NCBI GenBank assembly: GCA_963726295.1
Contig: CAVSBW010000009.1
Span: forward strand, 1-64,000
Reading direction: 5' to 3'
DNA: 64,000 nucleotides
Source: DASSQJ01 sp963726295
GTDB taxonomy: Bacteria > Actinomycetota > Actinomycetes > Actinomycetales > Dermatophilaceae
Shown here in pieces: positions 8,575 through 17,900 of the stretch; positions within the stretch are counted from its first letter, which is position 1; every line of letters begins with the position of its first letter. The translations under genes were made by a program, and so were the position numbers. Under the pieces are notes generated by a model that worked only from the letters and a program-made list of their open reading frames with translations, was not told where the DNA came from and made no database searches.

Positions 8575-9570
8575 ATGGGTCGCGAGCCGACGGGCGTACA
8601 GGGGATGCGCGAGGCGGGCTCTGCGATGCCGAACCGCTTCGGGACACATCTCGACGGCGAGGAGGCTCCGGCGACGGATCGGGCCTGGCGGCCCACTGCC
8701 CCGCCGCCCGGCGGAGGATCTGCCGACCGGGGCGGCCAGCGGCGACCCGCCAGGCCCCACTCACGCCGGATGTGGGAAGTCGGGTACGCCCGTGATCGCG
8801 ACGCGGGGCGCCCCCGCTACGTCGACGCCTCGCGCACCCGCCGCCGGCTGGTGCGTCTGGTCGAGGCCGGGATGCCGGTACGCACCCTGGCCCGGGTATG
8901 CCGGGTCAGTGACACCGGCCTCGGGCTGATCCTCGCCGGTGAGCGGACCTGGGTGCAGACGCGGACCGCCAAGGCAGTGGCCGAGGTGACGTTGGCGCGG
9001 GTGTACGCCTCGCAGACCACCGGGCACCTTCCCCGCATCGGCGCGGTCCGCCGAGTCGAGGCGCTCCTCGCACTCGGATGGCCGCATCCGGCCCTGGCCG
9101 CCGCCGGCGTCCCGCACACGGCGCAGCTGCTGGCCGCGACCGACCGAAACCTCATCACCGCCCAGCGGTGGCGGGCGATCGCCGCCGTGTACGACCGGTT
9201 GAGCATGACCCAGGGGCCGTCGGCCAGGACCCTCAACGCCGCGCGCGACCGGGGGTACGCCCCGCCGCTGGCGTGGGACGAGGACGCCATCGACGACCCG
9301 CACGCCCAGCCGTGCGGAGTGGGGCACGACCAGAGCGACGCGCAGGTGATGGACCTGGTGGCGGTCCGCCGCGCGCTCAGCGGGGAGGCACCCAGCCCCG
9401 CCCTGGCTCGGCCCGAACGCAAGCGGGTGGTCGAGGCTCTCGCCGGCGCCGGCTTCAATGACACCGAGATCGCCACCCGGGTCGGCGCATCCACTCGCAC
9501 GATCCAGCGGGTGCGACACGAGCGCTCCGCCGGGGCGACGACGCGGCGGGCGCTGGGGGTGGCCAGATGA
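8575..9570 (+). CDS. HTH DNA-binding protein of accessory elements
   Basis: A 331-residue protein. The ATG at 8575 has a good ribosome binding site (gaaaggg, 7-nt spacing), although the first 60 residues are low complexity and an internal start near 8770 (MWEVGYARDR) cannot be excluded. The body is Arg-rich and helical. Two regions look like HTH units: residues about 95-125 (GMPVRTLARVCRVSDTGLGL) and about 285-315 (GFNDTEIATRVGASTRTIQR). It resembles HTH proteins on actinobacterial mobile DNA, but I cannot name a function. Confidence 0.65.
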   Translation: MGREPTGVQGMREAGSAMPNRFGTHLDGEEAPATDRAWRPTAPPPGGGSADRGGQRRPARPHSRRMWEVGYARDRDAGRPRYVDASRTRRRLVRLVEAGMPVRTLARVCRVSDTGLGLILAGERTWVQTRTAKAVAEVTLARVYASQTTGHLPRIGAVRRVEALLALGWPHPALAAAGVPHTAQLLAATDRNLITAQRWRAIAAVYDRLSMTQGPSARTLNAARDRGYAPPLAWDEDAIDDPHAQPCGVGHDQSDAQVMDLVAVRRALSGEAPSPALARPERKRVVEALAGAGFNDTEIATRVGASTRTIQRVRHERSAGATTRRALGVAR

Positions 9571-9770
9571 CCACGGCGGCCGAAGCCACTCCCCCGCCGA
9601 ACCCCCAAGGGGGAAGCGACGTTGTTCGCGTTCTGGTATCCCACGCCCTTGCGCTGCCTCTGACAGGACCGGTCGGCCCAGGCGGCCCGGGACCGGGCCG
9701 CCGCGGTCGCGGCCGGGTACGTCGCCGAGGGGCCTCCGTGCGGGCCGGCGTGGTTGTGCCCGGGTCAGCT
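9567..9770 (+). pseudogene. Possible frameshifted remnant of a small ORF
   Basis: An ATG at 9567 overlaps the previous stop by 4 bp. Its frame then runs without a stop across the antisense of the next gene, which is not credible as a real protein. Shifting frame at about 9622 gives a protein-like reading: LFAFWYPTPLRCL, an in-frame TGA at 9661-9663, then QDRSAQAARDRAAAVAAGYV and a Cys/Trp segment GPPCGPAWLCPG. The residue composition after the stop looks coding. This may be a broken small gene; it may equally be chance in GC-rich DNA. Confidence 0.25.
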
Positions 9771-10709
9771 ACGGACCAGGCGCAGCGCGGCGCGCCCGGG
9801 AACCGCCGCGCGTGCTGTGGGGGCGGGGCGCGAAGGGGCCGCAGCGCTCTGGCAGTCGGCGAGGAACTGGTTGTGCGCCCGCGTGAGTCGCCGCAGATGA
9901 GCCAGCCGTTCGGGGGTCGCAGCCCAGCGCCGCCGGTAGGCGATCAGGGCCGGCCCGAACCCGGCCCTGATCGCACCCTGCTCCCCCGCCCAGGTCATCG
10001 ACTGCGTCCAGCCCCGATGCCACCGGGGGACCAGGCAGGTCAGTGCCTGCATCGTGCCGGCGCCCGCGGCCAGCCAGAGGTCTCCTTGCTGGACGGAGTG
10101 GAGGACGGTCGCCGTCATGACCAGATGCCGCATGTGCCACAACGCTTGGCCCCTGCCGCGCAGCGGGGTGAGCGCGATGTGGACGAGCAGGCCAGCCAGG
10201 TCCCACGGCAGAGTGAACAGCTCGAGCGCGAACTGGCGGCGGGTCCACCCGTCGCGCACCTGCGCGGCCGAGACCGCGAGCAAGGCAGTCACCTCCTCGG
10301 CGCCGACCCGGCCGGCGCGGTAGGCGAAGAGCAACCCGGTGGTCAGGGTCATGGTGCGCCGGCCCATCGCCGCGGTCTGCCACGTGGGTCCAGGGACCAC
10401 ACGCAGCGTGATTCGCGGTGGGCCGAGCCCGACGCCGGACAGGGCGGCCAGCACCGGGGCGAGGTCCTCGGCTTCGTCGAGGCGCAGAGGCCGGCTCCAC
10501 CCGAGCAGGCGCGCCCCGAGTGGCTCGAGGCCCCCGAACACGAGGACCAGGCCGAGGAGGGTCCACAGCGCGGTCAGTGCAAGCCAGTAGGTCGCCGGGG
10601 TGAGCCCGCCGGCGACGATCCAGAGCAGGACGCTGACCGTCAGCGGCACCCACGTCGCCGCGACCCGGCGGACCCATCGCGGGGTGCGGGCAGAGATCCA
10701 CTCGCGCAT
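9765..10709 (-). CDS. Membrane protein resembling M48 peptidases but lacking the zinc site
   Basis: A 314-residue protein starting at the ATG at 10709 (MREWISARTP); a GTG 9 bp upstream is an alternative. Two membrane helices lie at about residues 15-62. The segment around residues 125-170 follows the M48 peptidase pattern: a short motif ending in G-R-R-T, then TLTTGLL, then EEVTALLAVSAAQVRDG. That last segment aligns with the LAHELGHV zinc helix, with VSAAQ in place of HExxH. I infer a catalytically dead M48-fold protein. It is divergent from the hypothetical gene at 10901. Confidence 0.6.
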   Translation of the reverse strand: MREWISARTPRWVRRVAATWVPLTVSVLLWIVAGGLTPATYWLALTALWTLLGLVLVFGGLEPLGARLLGWSRPLRLDEAEDLAPVLAALSGVGLGPPRITLRVVPGPTWQTAAMGRRTMTLTTGLLFAYRAGRVGAEEVTALLAVSAAQVRDGWTRRQFALELFTLPWDLAGLLVHIALTPLRGRGQALWHMRHLVMTATVLHSVQQGDLWLAAGAGTMQALTCLVPRWHRGWTQSMTWAGEQGAIRAGFGPALIAYRRRWAATPERLAHLRRLTRAHNQFLADCQSAAAPSRPAPTARAAVPGRAALRLVRS

Positions 10710-10900
10710 AGCGGACACCTCCACTGCTTGCGTCGGCGCGTGCTTCGCTCCGGCCTGGGCCCGAGTGTTGTCCGCACCGCCGACACGCGCAGGAGGCGAC
10801 AGGGCCACGCACCCGCGGATGCGCCGTGGGTGGTCCTGTCGCGGATCCCGGCGATTCATCGCCCTGAACTGCCGGACCGCTGTGTCCGCGAGGTGCATCG

Positions 10901-12256
10901 ATGAGCGCCCCGGCGCCGGATCACCGGAGCGTGGGTGAGCTGCTGGCCAGCGCGGACCTCGCCGCCCGAGAGTGCCTGTGGGACCCGAACGCCGACAACG
11001 CTCAGGCTCGGGTGCGATCTTGGGTGGGGCTGGTCGAGGAAGCCGCTCGGGTGTGGGAGCTGCTGCCGACGGCGCCGTGGGCGGACCAGCAGCTGATGAC
11101 CGAGGTGTTCCATCGGCGCACCTCGCTGGCCGAACGGTGCGTCCGCTTCGGTTGGCCCGGCCGCGGTGAGCTGGACCCGACGGTCGACGAGGCCACCGAA
11201 GCACTGGCCCGTGCCGGCGCCCTGCTCCGCGGCCGGGTGGACCACACGAGGCAGCCGACGCCGCCGGTGGACGCCGACGCCGCGGCGTCACGGGTGCGCC
11301 TGATGCACACCCTTCTGGCTGCCACTCACGGCACCGCGCTCAGCGTTTCAGCCTATGTCCGCAACCGCGACCCGGCCGCCGGGCCTAAGGGGCTCAGCGG
11401 ACAGGGTGCAAGGCAAGCGTGCCGAGCCACCTCGGTGACCCTGGCCGGCATCGAGAGCCGAGTCCAGGCCTACCTGACGCCACGTTGGCCGCGCCTGCTG
11501 CACGGTGAGCATCGCGAGCCGGTCGACCCCGGACGCCTCGAGCACGCACTGGCGGTGTGGGCCGTGACGGCTCTGCGCAGCATGGCCGTCTCCCCCGAGC
11601 CCGACGCGGTGCTGTTCGTGTCTCGGGTGCAGGGCACGCTGGGCCGCTCGCTGCAGGTGCTCGGGGCGGCCTCGGCATCGCTCGGTGCGGTGGACCCGCA
11701 GCAGTACGCCTCCCGCGCCGCGCCTGCGTTCGCTGCGTTGACGGACGGCTGGGCCACGCTCCAGGGCTCCTTCCCCGCCAGTCCACGAGCCCTGCGACTG
11801 GTGGACCGGCACCTCCTCGCCGCCGGTCAGGAGGTCCTGGCCGCTGCCCGCGAGATCACCTTGGACGGCGGCGCCACCGCAGCCCGGGCCACCATCGCCG
11901 CACGAGTCGACCTGCGCGAGGCGGGCGAAGCGCTCCACCGCAACGTCACCACGGCAGCCGACCTCGCCGCCAGCATCCGTCAGGCCGTGGCGGACCCTGC
12001 CATGCCTGTCCCCGGCTACGACGCGGCCGAGAAGGCCCGCCGGCGCGTCGCCGCAGGCAGCGCCGCGCACGCCCTCGTTCAAGCGGCCACCATCGCGGAC
12101 TCGGCCGGCAGCTTCCTGACCGCCCGGCCCACCACCCACCGCTCCCCCGACCCGACCATCCGCACACTTTCCCCGGTCCCACGGGCGGGGCGCGAGCACG
12201 ACCGCAGAGCCATCACCGCGATGCGTGCCGAACCGCGCAGAGCACCGAGCCGATGA
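10901..12256 (+). CDS. Helical protein of unknown function
   Basis: A 451-residue Ala/Arg/Leu-rich, mostly helical soluble protein with no signal peptide or membrane segment, and a disordered Pro/Thr/Arg C-terminus from about residue 410. A GAGGTG ribosome binding site precedes the ATG. I do not recognise the family. It sits between the pseudo-M48 gene and another unknown gene in the accessory block beside the Tad operon, so it may belong to a plasmid or integrative element. Confidence 0.6.
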   Translation: MSAPAPDHRSVGELLASADLAARECLWDPNADNAQARVRSWVGLVEEAARVWELLPTAPWADQQLMTEVFHRRTSLAERCVRFGWPGRGELDPTVDEATEALARAGALLRGRVDHTRQPTPPVDADAAASRVRLMHTLLAATHGTALSVSAYVRNRDPAAGPKGLSGQGARQACRATSVTLAGIESRVQAYLTPRWPRLLHGEHREPVDPGRLEHALAVWAVTALRSMAVSPEPDAVLFVSRVQGTLGRSLQVLGAASASLGAVDPQQYASRAAPAFAALTDGWATLQGSFPASPRALRLVDRHLLAAGQEVLAAAREITLDGGATAARATIAARVDLREAGEALHRNVTTAADLAASIRQAVADPAMPVPGYDAAEKARRRVAAGSAAHALVQAATIADSAGSFLTARPTTHRSPDPTIRTLSPVPRAGREHDRRAITAMRAEPRRAPSR

Positions 12257-12379
12257 TCCACAGCTCGGAGAGCCTCGCCCGGTCATCCACAGCCCCAGAA
12301 GCAGCGCTGTCGGTGCCGGGCCGGGTCTGCGGGAATCCGAACCGGAGACACGCAAAGCCCACACACTCAAGGAGCATCG

Positions 12380-12835
12380 ATGAGCACCGCGGACTCGCCT
12401 GAGCCTCCAGAGTCGGTCTGGCCTCAGCCGACGCCGGAGTCCCTGCCCGCAGCCGCCAGCCGAGCACAGAAGCCAGCCCTTTCCCGAGACACGCTCGCCA
12501 GCCCCACCCCGGGCGCGCTGGACACGCTGATGGATGTTGGGACCATTCTCTCCCAAGCTTTCTCACGCGCCCGGCAGGCCAACGCCATCGGTATGTACGA
12601 CACCGCGGACCGCATCGAGGAGGTCGGACTGGCCTTCGGCGTCCTCATCCCCGCCGACCTGTGGCAGACCTACTGCGACCGCAAGCTGGACGCCGAGCTC
12701 GCCGACCACTCCCCCGCCGAACTCGTTCGTGAGGCTCTGGCGCGCGTCAGCCACGTCAGTCTTGGGAACTACCCAACGGGAACGTCCACCGCAATCTACG
12801 CACTGGTGAGACTGACCAGCGACGTAGCGCAGTGA
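12380..12835 (+). CDS. Small protein of unknown function
   Basis: A 151-residue protein with a strong ribosome binding site (AAGGAG about 8 nt before the ATG). Residues 1-45 are a Pro/Ser/Glu-rich disordered leader. Residues about 47-150 form a compact helical domain (DTLMDVGTILSQAFSRARQA onward) with no recognised motif. It follows the 451-residue unknown gene after 123 bp and is the last gene of the accessory block before the biosynthetic cluster. Confidence 0.6.
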   Translation: MSTADSPEPPESVWPQPTPESLPAAASRAQKPALSRDTLASPTPGALDTLMDVGTILSQAFSRARQANAIGMYDTADRIEEVGLAFGVLIPADLWQTYCDRKLDAELADHSPAELVREALARVSHVSLGNYPTGTSTAIYALVRLTSDVAQ

Positions 12836-13214
12836 CAGATCAAGAGCCGCGAGTGCGCCTCGCTGTCCCCCTCCAGGACCTTCGCCGACTCGCCCCACCC
12901 GTGCGCCCAGAAGTGCCTATGGGTGTGCCCCCTTGGCGGCGGAATGCCCTGCTCGCTCGGAAGCCGTCGCATGGGACGATCAAGGCGTGAGGATCGTCGA
13001 CCGGATCCGAAGGTGGTGAAGGACGCGCGCGGATGGCTGGTCCCGGATGACGCCGCGAACGGTTCCGCCGGCAGGACCGCCAGTCTTCGATCGGGATGGG
13101 AAAGCCTCTACCGAGGATCCGCCTCCCGGCTCGTAAGTCTGCGTCCGAATGCGCCCAGCTCGCGGCGGAATTTCGCTGTGCGTGCTCTGGCTGCCGCCCA
13201 CGCGGTGCCGTGGG
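12836..13214. other. Convergent intergenic gap at the left border of the NRPS cluster
   Basis: This 379-bp region lies between two gene ends pointing towards each other (12835 rightward, 13215 leftward). Its open frames are Arg/Gly/Pro-rich with no ribosome binding site, and I see no RNA gene or clear hairpin-plus-T-run terminator. It probably marks the junction between the accessory block and the biosynthetic cluster. No att-like repeat was identified. Confidence 0.45.
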
Positions 13215-13940
13215 CTACCCGCCGACCGCGACCACCCGGTCCGCCGGCGCCCCGCTGGCCCGGGCGGCCGCCCGGCACGCGGTGACGAACCCCTGCGGTC
13301 CCGCGACGACGACGTCGTGGCCGCTGAGGTCCGGCGCGACCCGCGGCAGGATCGCCGGGACGCGTCCGTGCAGGCGGCCCGCGGCCCACGCACGGGTCAG
13401 GGTCGTCAGCGTCCGGAAGTTCGGGTACCGGAGGGACCAGTCCGCGAGGGTTCCTCCGGCGAGCACGTGGCGTTCCGTGCGCACCGAGAGGAGCACCGTG
13501 AGCGGCTCGGCGTGGCCCGCCGCCAGCGCGGCGTCCGCAAGGGCGAGGATCGGGGCGAGGCCGGACCCGCCGGCCAGGCACAGCGTAGGGCACCGACGCG
13601 ACAGCTCGGGGGCCCGCGCGCCGCGGGGTCCGGTGACCCGGATGCGGTCGCCCTGTCGCACGCCCTCGTGGACCCAGCCGCTCAGCGCGCCGCCCGTCGC
13701 CCGGGAGACGAGAAGGGACAGCTCGCCGTCCCCCCGCGGGGCGTTGCAGATGGTGTAGGGCCGCGTTGTGGCGTCGGGGCCGTGAACGAGCAGGTACTGG
13801 CCCGGCCGGTGGTCGATGCCGCCGCCAAGGGGACGCAGGCGCAGCTCGACGACGCCGGGCCCGTGTGCCACCTTGCCCACGACCTCCGCGGACTGGCTCA
13901 CCCCGTTGGCCCCCCGGTCAGCCGGCGCGACGAGCGGCAT
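13215..13940 (-). CDS. NAD(P)H:flavin oxidoreductase (ferredoxin-reductase fold)
   Basis: A 241-residue FNR-family reductase without an iron-sulfur domain. The FAD-binding motif is RPYTI (about residue 60). The nucleotide-binding segment CLAGGSGLAPIL lies near residue 125. The C-terminal strand VVVAGPQGFVTAC is typical of the NAD(P)H-binding lobe. The gene overlaps the luciferase-like monooxygenase gene by 23 bp, suggesting that it supplies reduced flavin to that enzyme as the second half of a two-component monooxygenase. The start (ATG 13940) is chosen for protein size. Confidence 0.75.
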   Translation of the reverse strand: MPLVAPADRGANGVSQSAEVVGKVAHGPGVVELRLRPLGGGIDHRPGQYLLVHGPDATTRPYTICNAPRGDGELSLLVSRATGGALSGWVHEGVRQGDRIRVTGPRGARAPELSRRCPTLCLAGGSGLAPILALADAALAAGHAEPLTVLLSVRTERHVLAGGTLADWSLRYPNFRTLTTLTRAWAAGRLHGRVPAILPRVAPDLSGHDVVVAGPQGFVTACRAAARASGAPADRVVAVGG

Positions 13941-14976
13941 CGTGCGCTCCGACCAGCCCGGCCACGTGCTCCAGCGACTCCATGATGTCCGGCGCCGGGA
14001 CCCCGTAGTCGACGAGGCAGGCGATCTCGTCGACGCCCGTCGCGGCCATCCTGGCCACCGTGCGGTCCGCGTCGGCGAGCGTGCCGAAAAGGCCGCTCGA
14101 TGTGAAGTACCGGTCGAAGGCGAGGCGCACCAACGACTCGCGCTCCTTCTCGGACACCGAGTCGACGTCGAGGCCGGGCGGAAGGAGACCACTGGATGCC
14201 GCGACGAGCTCGAGCGAGCTGCGCAGGTAGCCGCTCAGGGGCTCGCGGACGCGGTCGCGGACGGCTTCACGGTCCTCCCCGAGGAGGGTGTGCAGCATGA
14301 GCACCACGTGTCCGCGGGCCTGCGGCCCACGGGCCTCGGCGAACGCCTCGCGATAGGCCGCGATCTTGTCGCGGAGCTCCTCCGGGGACTGTCCGAGCAA
14401 GTGCGTCAGCACACCGGCGCCGAGGCGGCCCGCAGCGCGGAATGTGTCGACCGACCCGGCGCTCGTGACCCAAACCGGCAGCTCCGGTTGAACGGGCGGA
14501 GGGAAGACGCGTACCTCCCGCGGGGCACCGGTGCCGTCGGGGAACTCGAGGCTGTCACCGCGCCACAGCCGGCGGACCTGCTCCACGGTGTCGGTGAGCA
14601 CCGTCCTGCGGTCCTCGTACGCCTCGGGGCGCAGGACGAAGTCGGTTGCGTGCCACCCGGAGGCGAACGAGACCCCAACCCGGCCGTCGGAGAGGTTGTC
14701 CACGACGGCCCACTCCTCGGCGATCCGGACCGGGTGGTGCAAAGGAGCGACGACGCTGCCGGCCCGGATCCTGATCCGCTCGGTCATGGCGGCGACCGCC
14801 GCCCCGGTGACCGCCGGGTTCGGGTAGAGGCCACCGAAGGGGTGGAAGTGGCGCTCCGGGGTCCAGACGGCCGTGAACCCGTGCGCGTCGGCGAATCGGG
14901 CGCAGTCGAGGAGCAGACGGTACCCGTGGTCACCGGCGGTGGCGCTATCGGCGAAGAAGAAAAGGCTGTAGTCCAT
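13918..14976 (-). CDS. Luciferase-like flavin-dependent monooxygenase of natural-product type
   Basis: A 352-residue LLM-class enzyme. Typical features are WTPERHFHPFGG near residue 39, the TERIRIRAGSVVAPLHHPVR strand-helix at about 65-85, and FASGWHATDFVL at about 103. This is the subgroup common in NRPS and PKS clusters (MupA-like), which uses reduced flavin and oxygen to hydroxylate a carrier-bound or free intermediate. It is encoded 11 bp after the C-A-T-E* NRPS and overlaps a flavin reductase gene. Likely substrates are the residue loaded by that NRPS or a nearby intermediate; this is inference. Confidence 0.8.
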   Translation of the reverse strand: MDYSLFFFADSATAGDHGYRLLLDCARFADAHGFTAVWTPERHFHPFGGLYPNPAVTGAAVAAMTERIRIRAGSVVAPLHHPVRIAEEWAVVDNLSDGRVGVSFASGWHATDFVLRPEAYEDRRTVLTDTVEQVRRLWRGDSLEFPDGTGAPREVRVFPPPVQPELPVWVTSAGSVDTFRAAGRLGAGVLTHLLGQSPEELRDKIAAYREAFAEARGPQARGHVVLMLHTLLGEDREAVRDRVREPLSGYLRSSLELVAASSGLLPPGLDVDSVSEKERESLVRLAFDRYFTSSGLFGTLADADRTVARMAATGVDEIACLVDYGVPAPDIMESLEHVAGLVGAHDAARRAG

Positions 14977-14987
14977 GCCCGGCCGCC

Positions 14988-17900
14988 TCAGAGCCGGCTC
15001 AACAGCTCGTCGAGCTGTGTCTGGTCGACCCGCGCGAGGGGGAAGTCCGACGCCACCGGCGCTGGCCCGTCCTCGTCGTCACCGGGGGCCGCCATGACGC
15101 GCAGCTCGTCGACGAGGCGTTCCGCCGCCGCGGCCACGGTCTCGACGCGGTGCCGCGCCGGGTCGTGGGTCCAGCGGGCGGTGATCACCCCGTCGCCCAG
15201 CTCGAGGTCGACCTCGAGCGGGTACGCGCGAGGGGTGCGGGCGCTCCGCTCGCCGTCGGCGGGACCGAGGAGGCGTAGCCCGGGACGCTCGGCGGGCGGC
15301 TCCGGGGTCACGAACCGCACCACGAGGTCGGCGCCCGGGTCGCTCACGGGATCGGAGTCCTGGCGCAGGAGCTGCCAGCCGACGCCGTCACCGGGCACGG
15401 CACCGAGATGGTCCGCGACCGCGCGGACCGCGTCGGACGCCGGCTCGTCGGGGTTCGCCGGCAGCACGACCGGGTGGACGTGCCCGAAACGGCCCACCGT
15501 CCGGGCGAGGTCGACCTCGGGGAAGACCGCCACACGGTCCTGCCGCTCGAGGTCGACCCGGACGGCGTCGCCGCGCGCGCAGGGCGCGAGGCTGCGTCCG
15601 AGGGCGGCAAGGACGACCTCCTCGACCCGGCAGCCGAGTCGCTCGGCCACGGCCCTCACGCCGTCGGTGTCCCTGCGGTTCAGGGCCGTCGACATCGTCC
15701 GAGCGCTGGCGACCGTGGTCGGGGCGTCGGGCTCGGGTCCGTCGGAGGCGAGCGAGCCGGATGCCCTCGCCACGACGGACTCCCAGTGGTAACGCTCACC
15801 CTGGACGTCCTCGCTGCCGACGTGCCGGGCCAGCCGCCGGGCCCACGACTGCCACGACGTCGTCTTCGCGGGGAGGGTGGGCTCGGTCCCGTCGCGTCGG
15901 GCCCGGAGCCCGGCCGCGAGGTCGTCGAGGAGGATCCCGAGCGAGGTCCGGTCCGCGACCAGCCCGTGGGCGACGATGACCAGGCGGTCGGGCCGCGGGC
16001 CCCGACGGGCGAGCAGGACCCTCGTGAGTGGGCCGACGGCCGGGTCGAGCCCACGCTGGGCCACGTCCACGAGCTCGGCGAGGCGGGCGTCCTGCCCCTC
16101 CTCGTCGAGGTCGGAGAGGTCGTGGAGCGCCACGGGGGTTGCGTCGCCGGGCGCCGCGACGCGCACCCGGGTCGACTCCCCCGCCACGAGCAGGCGCTGG
16201 CGCAGACCGTCGTGGTGGAGCATCACCTGCTCGACGGTGGCGCGCAGGTCGTCGTCGTCGACCGGTCCGGTGGGCTCGAGCTCCGCGGAGACGTTCCAGT
16301 GCGCCACGTCCGGGGCTCCCGCGGTGCACAGCCACCGCTGGGAGGGGGCCAGCGGCGCCGGACCCGAGACGGGCCCCTGCTCGGCGTCGACGACCGGTCC
16401 GACGGCCGCGACGGCCGCGAGCGAGGCGACCGTGGGTCTCGAGAAGACGTCGAACGGGGTGAGCCGAACGCCACGCTCGGCGGCCCGCGCGACGACCTGA
16501 ATGGCGAGGATGGAGTCCCCGCCGATCTCGAAGAAGTTGTCGTGGATGCCCACCCGCGGCCGGCCGAGGACGTCGGCCACCGCGGTCGCCAGCAGCTCCT
16601 GGACCGGCGTCTCGGGCTCCACCTCCTGCTCGCCGCTCGGCCCGGGCTCGCCGGTCGGTTCCGGCAGGGCGGCGCGGTCGACCTTGCCGTTCGAGGTCAC
16701 GGGGAGGGCCTCCAGCGCCACCAGCTCAGCCGGCACCATGTACCCCGGAAGCTCGCCCTGGAGGTGGCGTCGCACCTCGCCGAGGTCGAGTCCCCCATCG
16801 GTCGCGGCCACGACGTAGCCGACAAGGCGGCGGTCGCCGAGGGCCGGCTCCACGGCGACGACGACTGACTCCGCGACGCCCGGCTGCCGGTTCAGTGCCG
16901 ACTCGACCTCGGTCGGCTCGATGCGGTAGCCACGGACCTTGATCTGGGTGTCGACCCGGGAGTGGAACTCCAGGTTGCCGTCCGGGCGCCGACGCACCAG
17001 ATCGCCGGTGCGGTACAGGCGGCCTCGCGGGCTCGCCGGGTCGGCGACGAACCGCTCCGCGGTCAGTGCCGCCCGGCCGAGGTAGCCGCGGGCCAGTGTT
17101 CCGCCACCGATGTGGAGCTCTCCCACCGCGCCGACGGGCACGGGTCGCAGCCGGTCGTCGAGCACGGAGAGGTCCGCCGACGGGATCGGCGTCCCGATCG
17201 GGAGGTTCGGCCACGAGGGGGTCGGGTCGCCCGGGTCGAGCCGGAAGAACGTGGAGGTGACCGTCGTCTCGGTCAGCCCGTAGCAGTGGACCAGCGGCGT
17301 CCCGTGCCGGCGCCACCGCTCGACGCGCTCGGGCAGGACCCGCTCGCCGCCGATGACGACCATCCGCAGGCAGTCCGGCAGGTCGCGCTCGCGCCGGTCC
17401 AGCTCCCTCACCCACTCGTGCCAGAACGCCGTGGGCAGCTCCATCACCGTGATGCGCTCGCGCCGGGCAAGGTCCGCGAGGTCGTCCTCCCCGTTCGTCA
17501 CCGACCTGGCGGGCACGACGACGCACCCGCCGGCCAACCAGACGGGGAACAGCTCCTCCGCGAGGACGTCGAAGCCGGGCGAGGCGAACTGGAGGAAGCG
17601 GTCACCCGACCCGAGGCCGAGCCGTTCCTGCACCTCGCGCGCGAAGGTCATGAGCGAGCCGTGCTCGACCATCGCGCCCTTCGGCGTCCCGGTGGAACCG
17701 GAGGTGTACACGACGTAGGCCAGGGAGTCAGGCGCCGGGAGGGACAGTGGGGCGTCGTCGCCGGGCTCGGGCTCGGCGGGCACGTCCACGAGGACCGTTC
17801 GCGGTGCCGAACCCTCGGGCGCCGCCCCCGCGACCACGGACTCGTGGGTGCCGTCCGTGAGGAGCACCTCGACACCGGCGTCGGCGAGCACGCGGCAACT

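Noticed and set aside
9567..10904. Rightward open frame of 445 codons
   Set aside because: Runs through the antisense of the pseudo-M48 gene with Gly/Pro/Arg-rich translation; only its first part, with a frameshift, might be a gene remnant.
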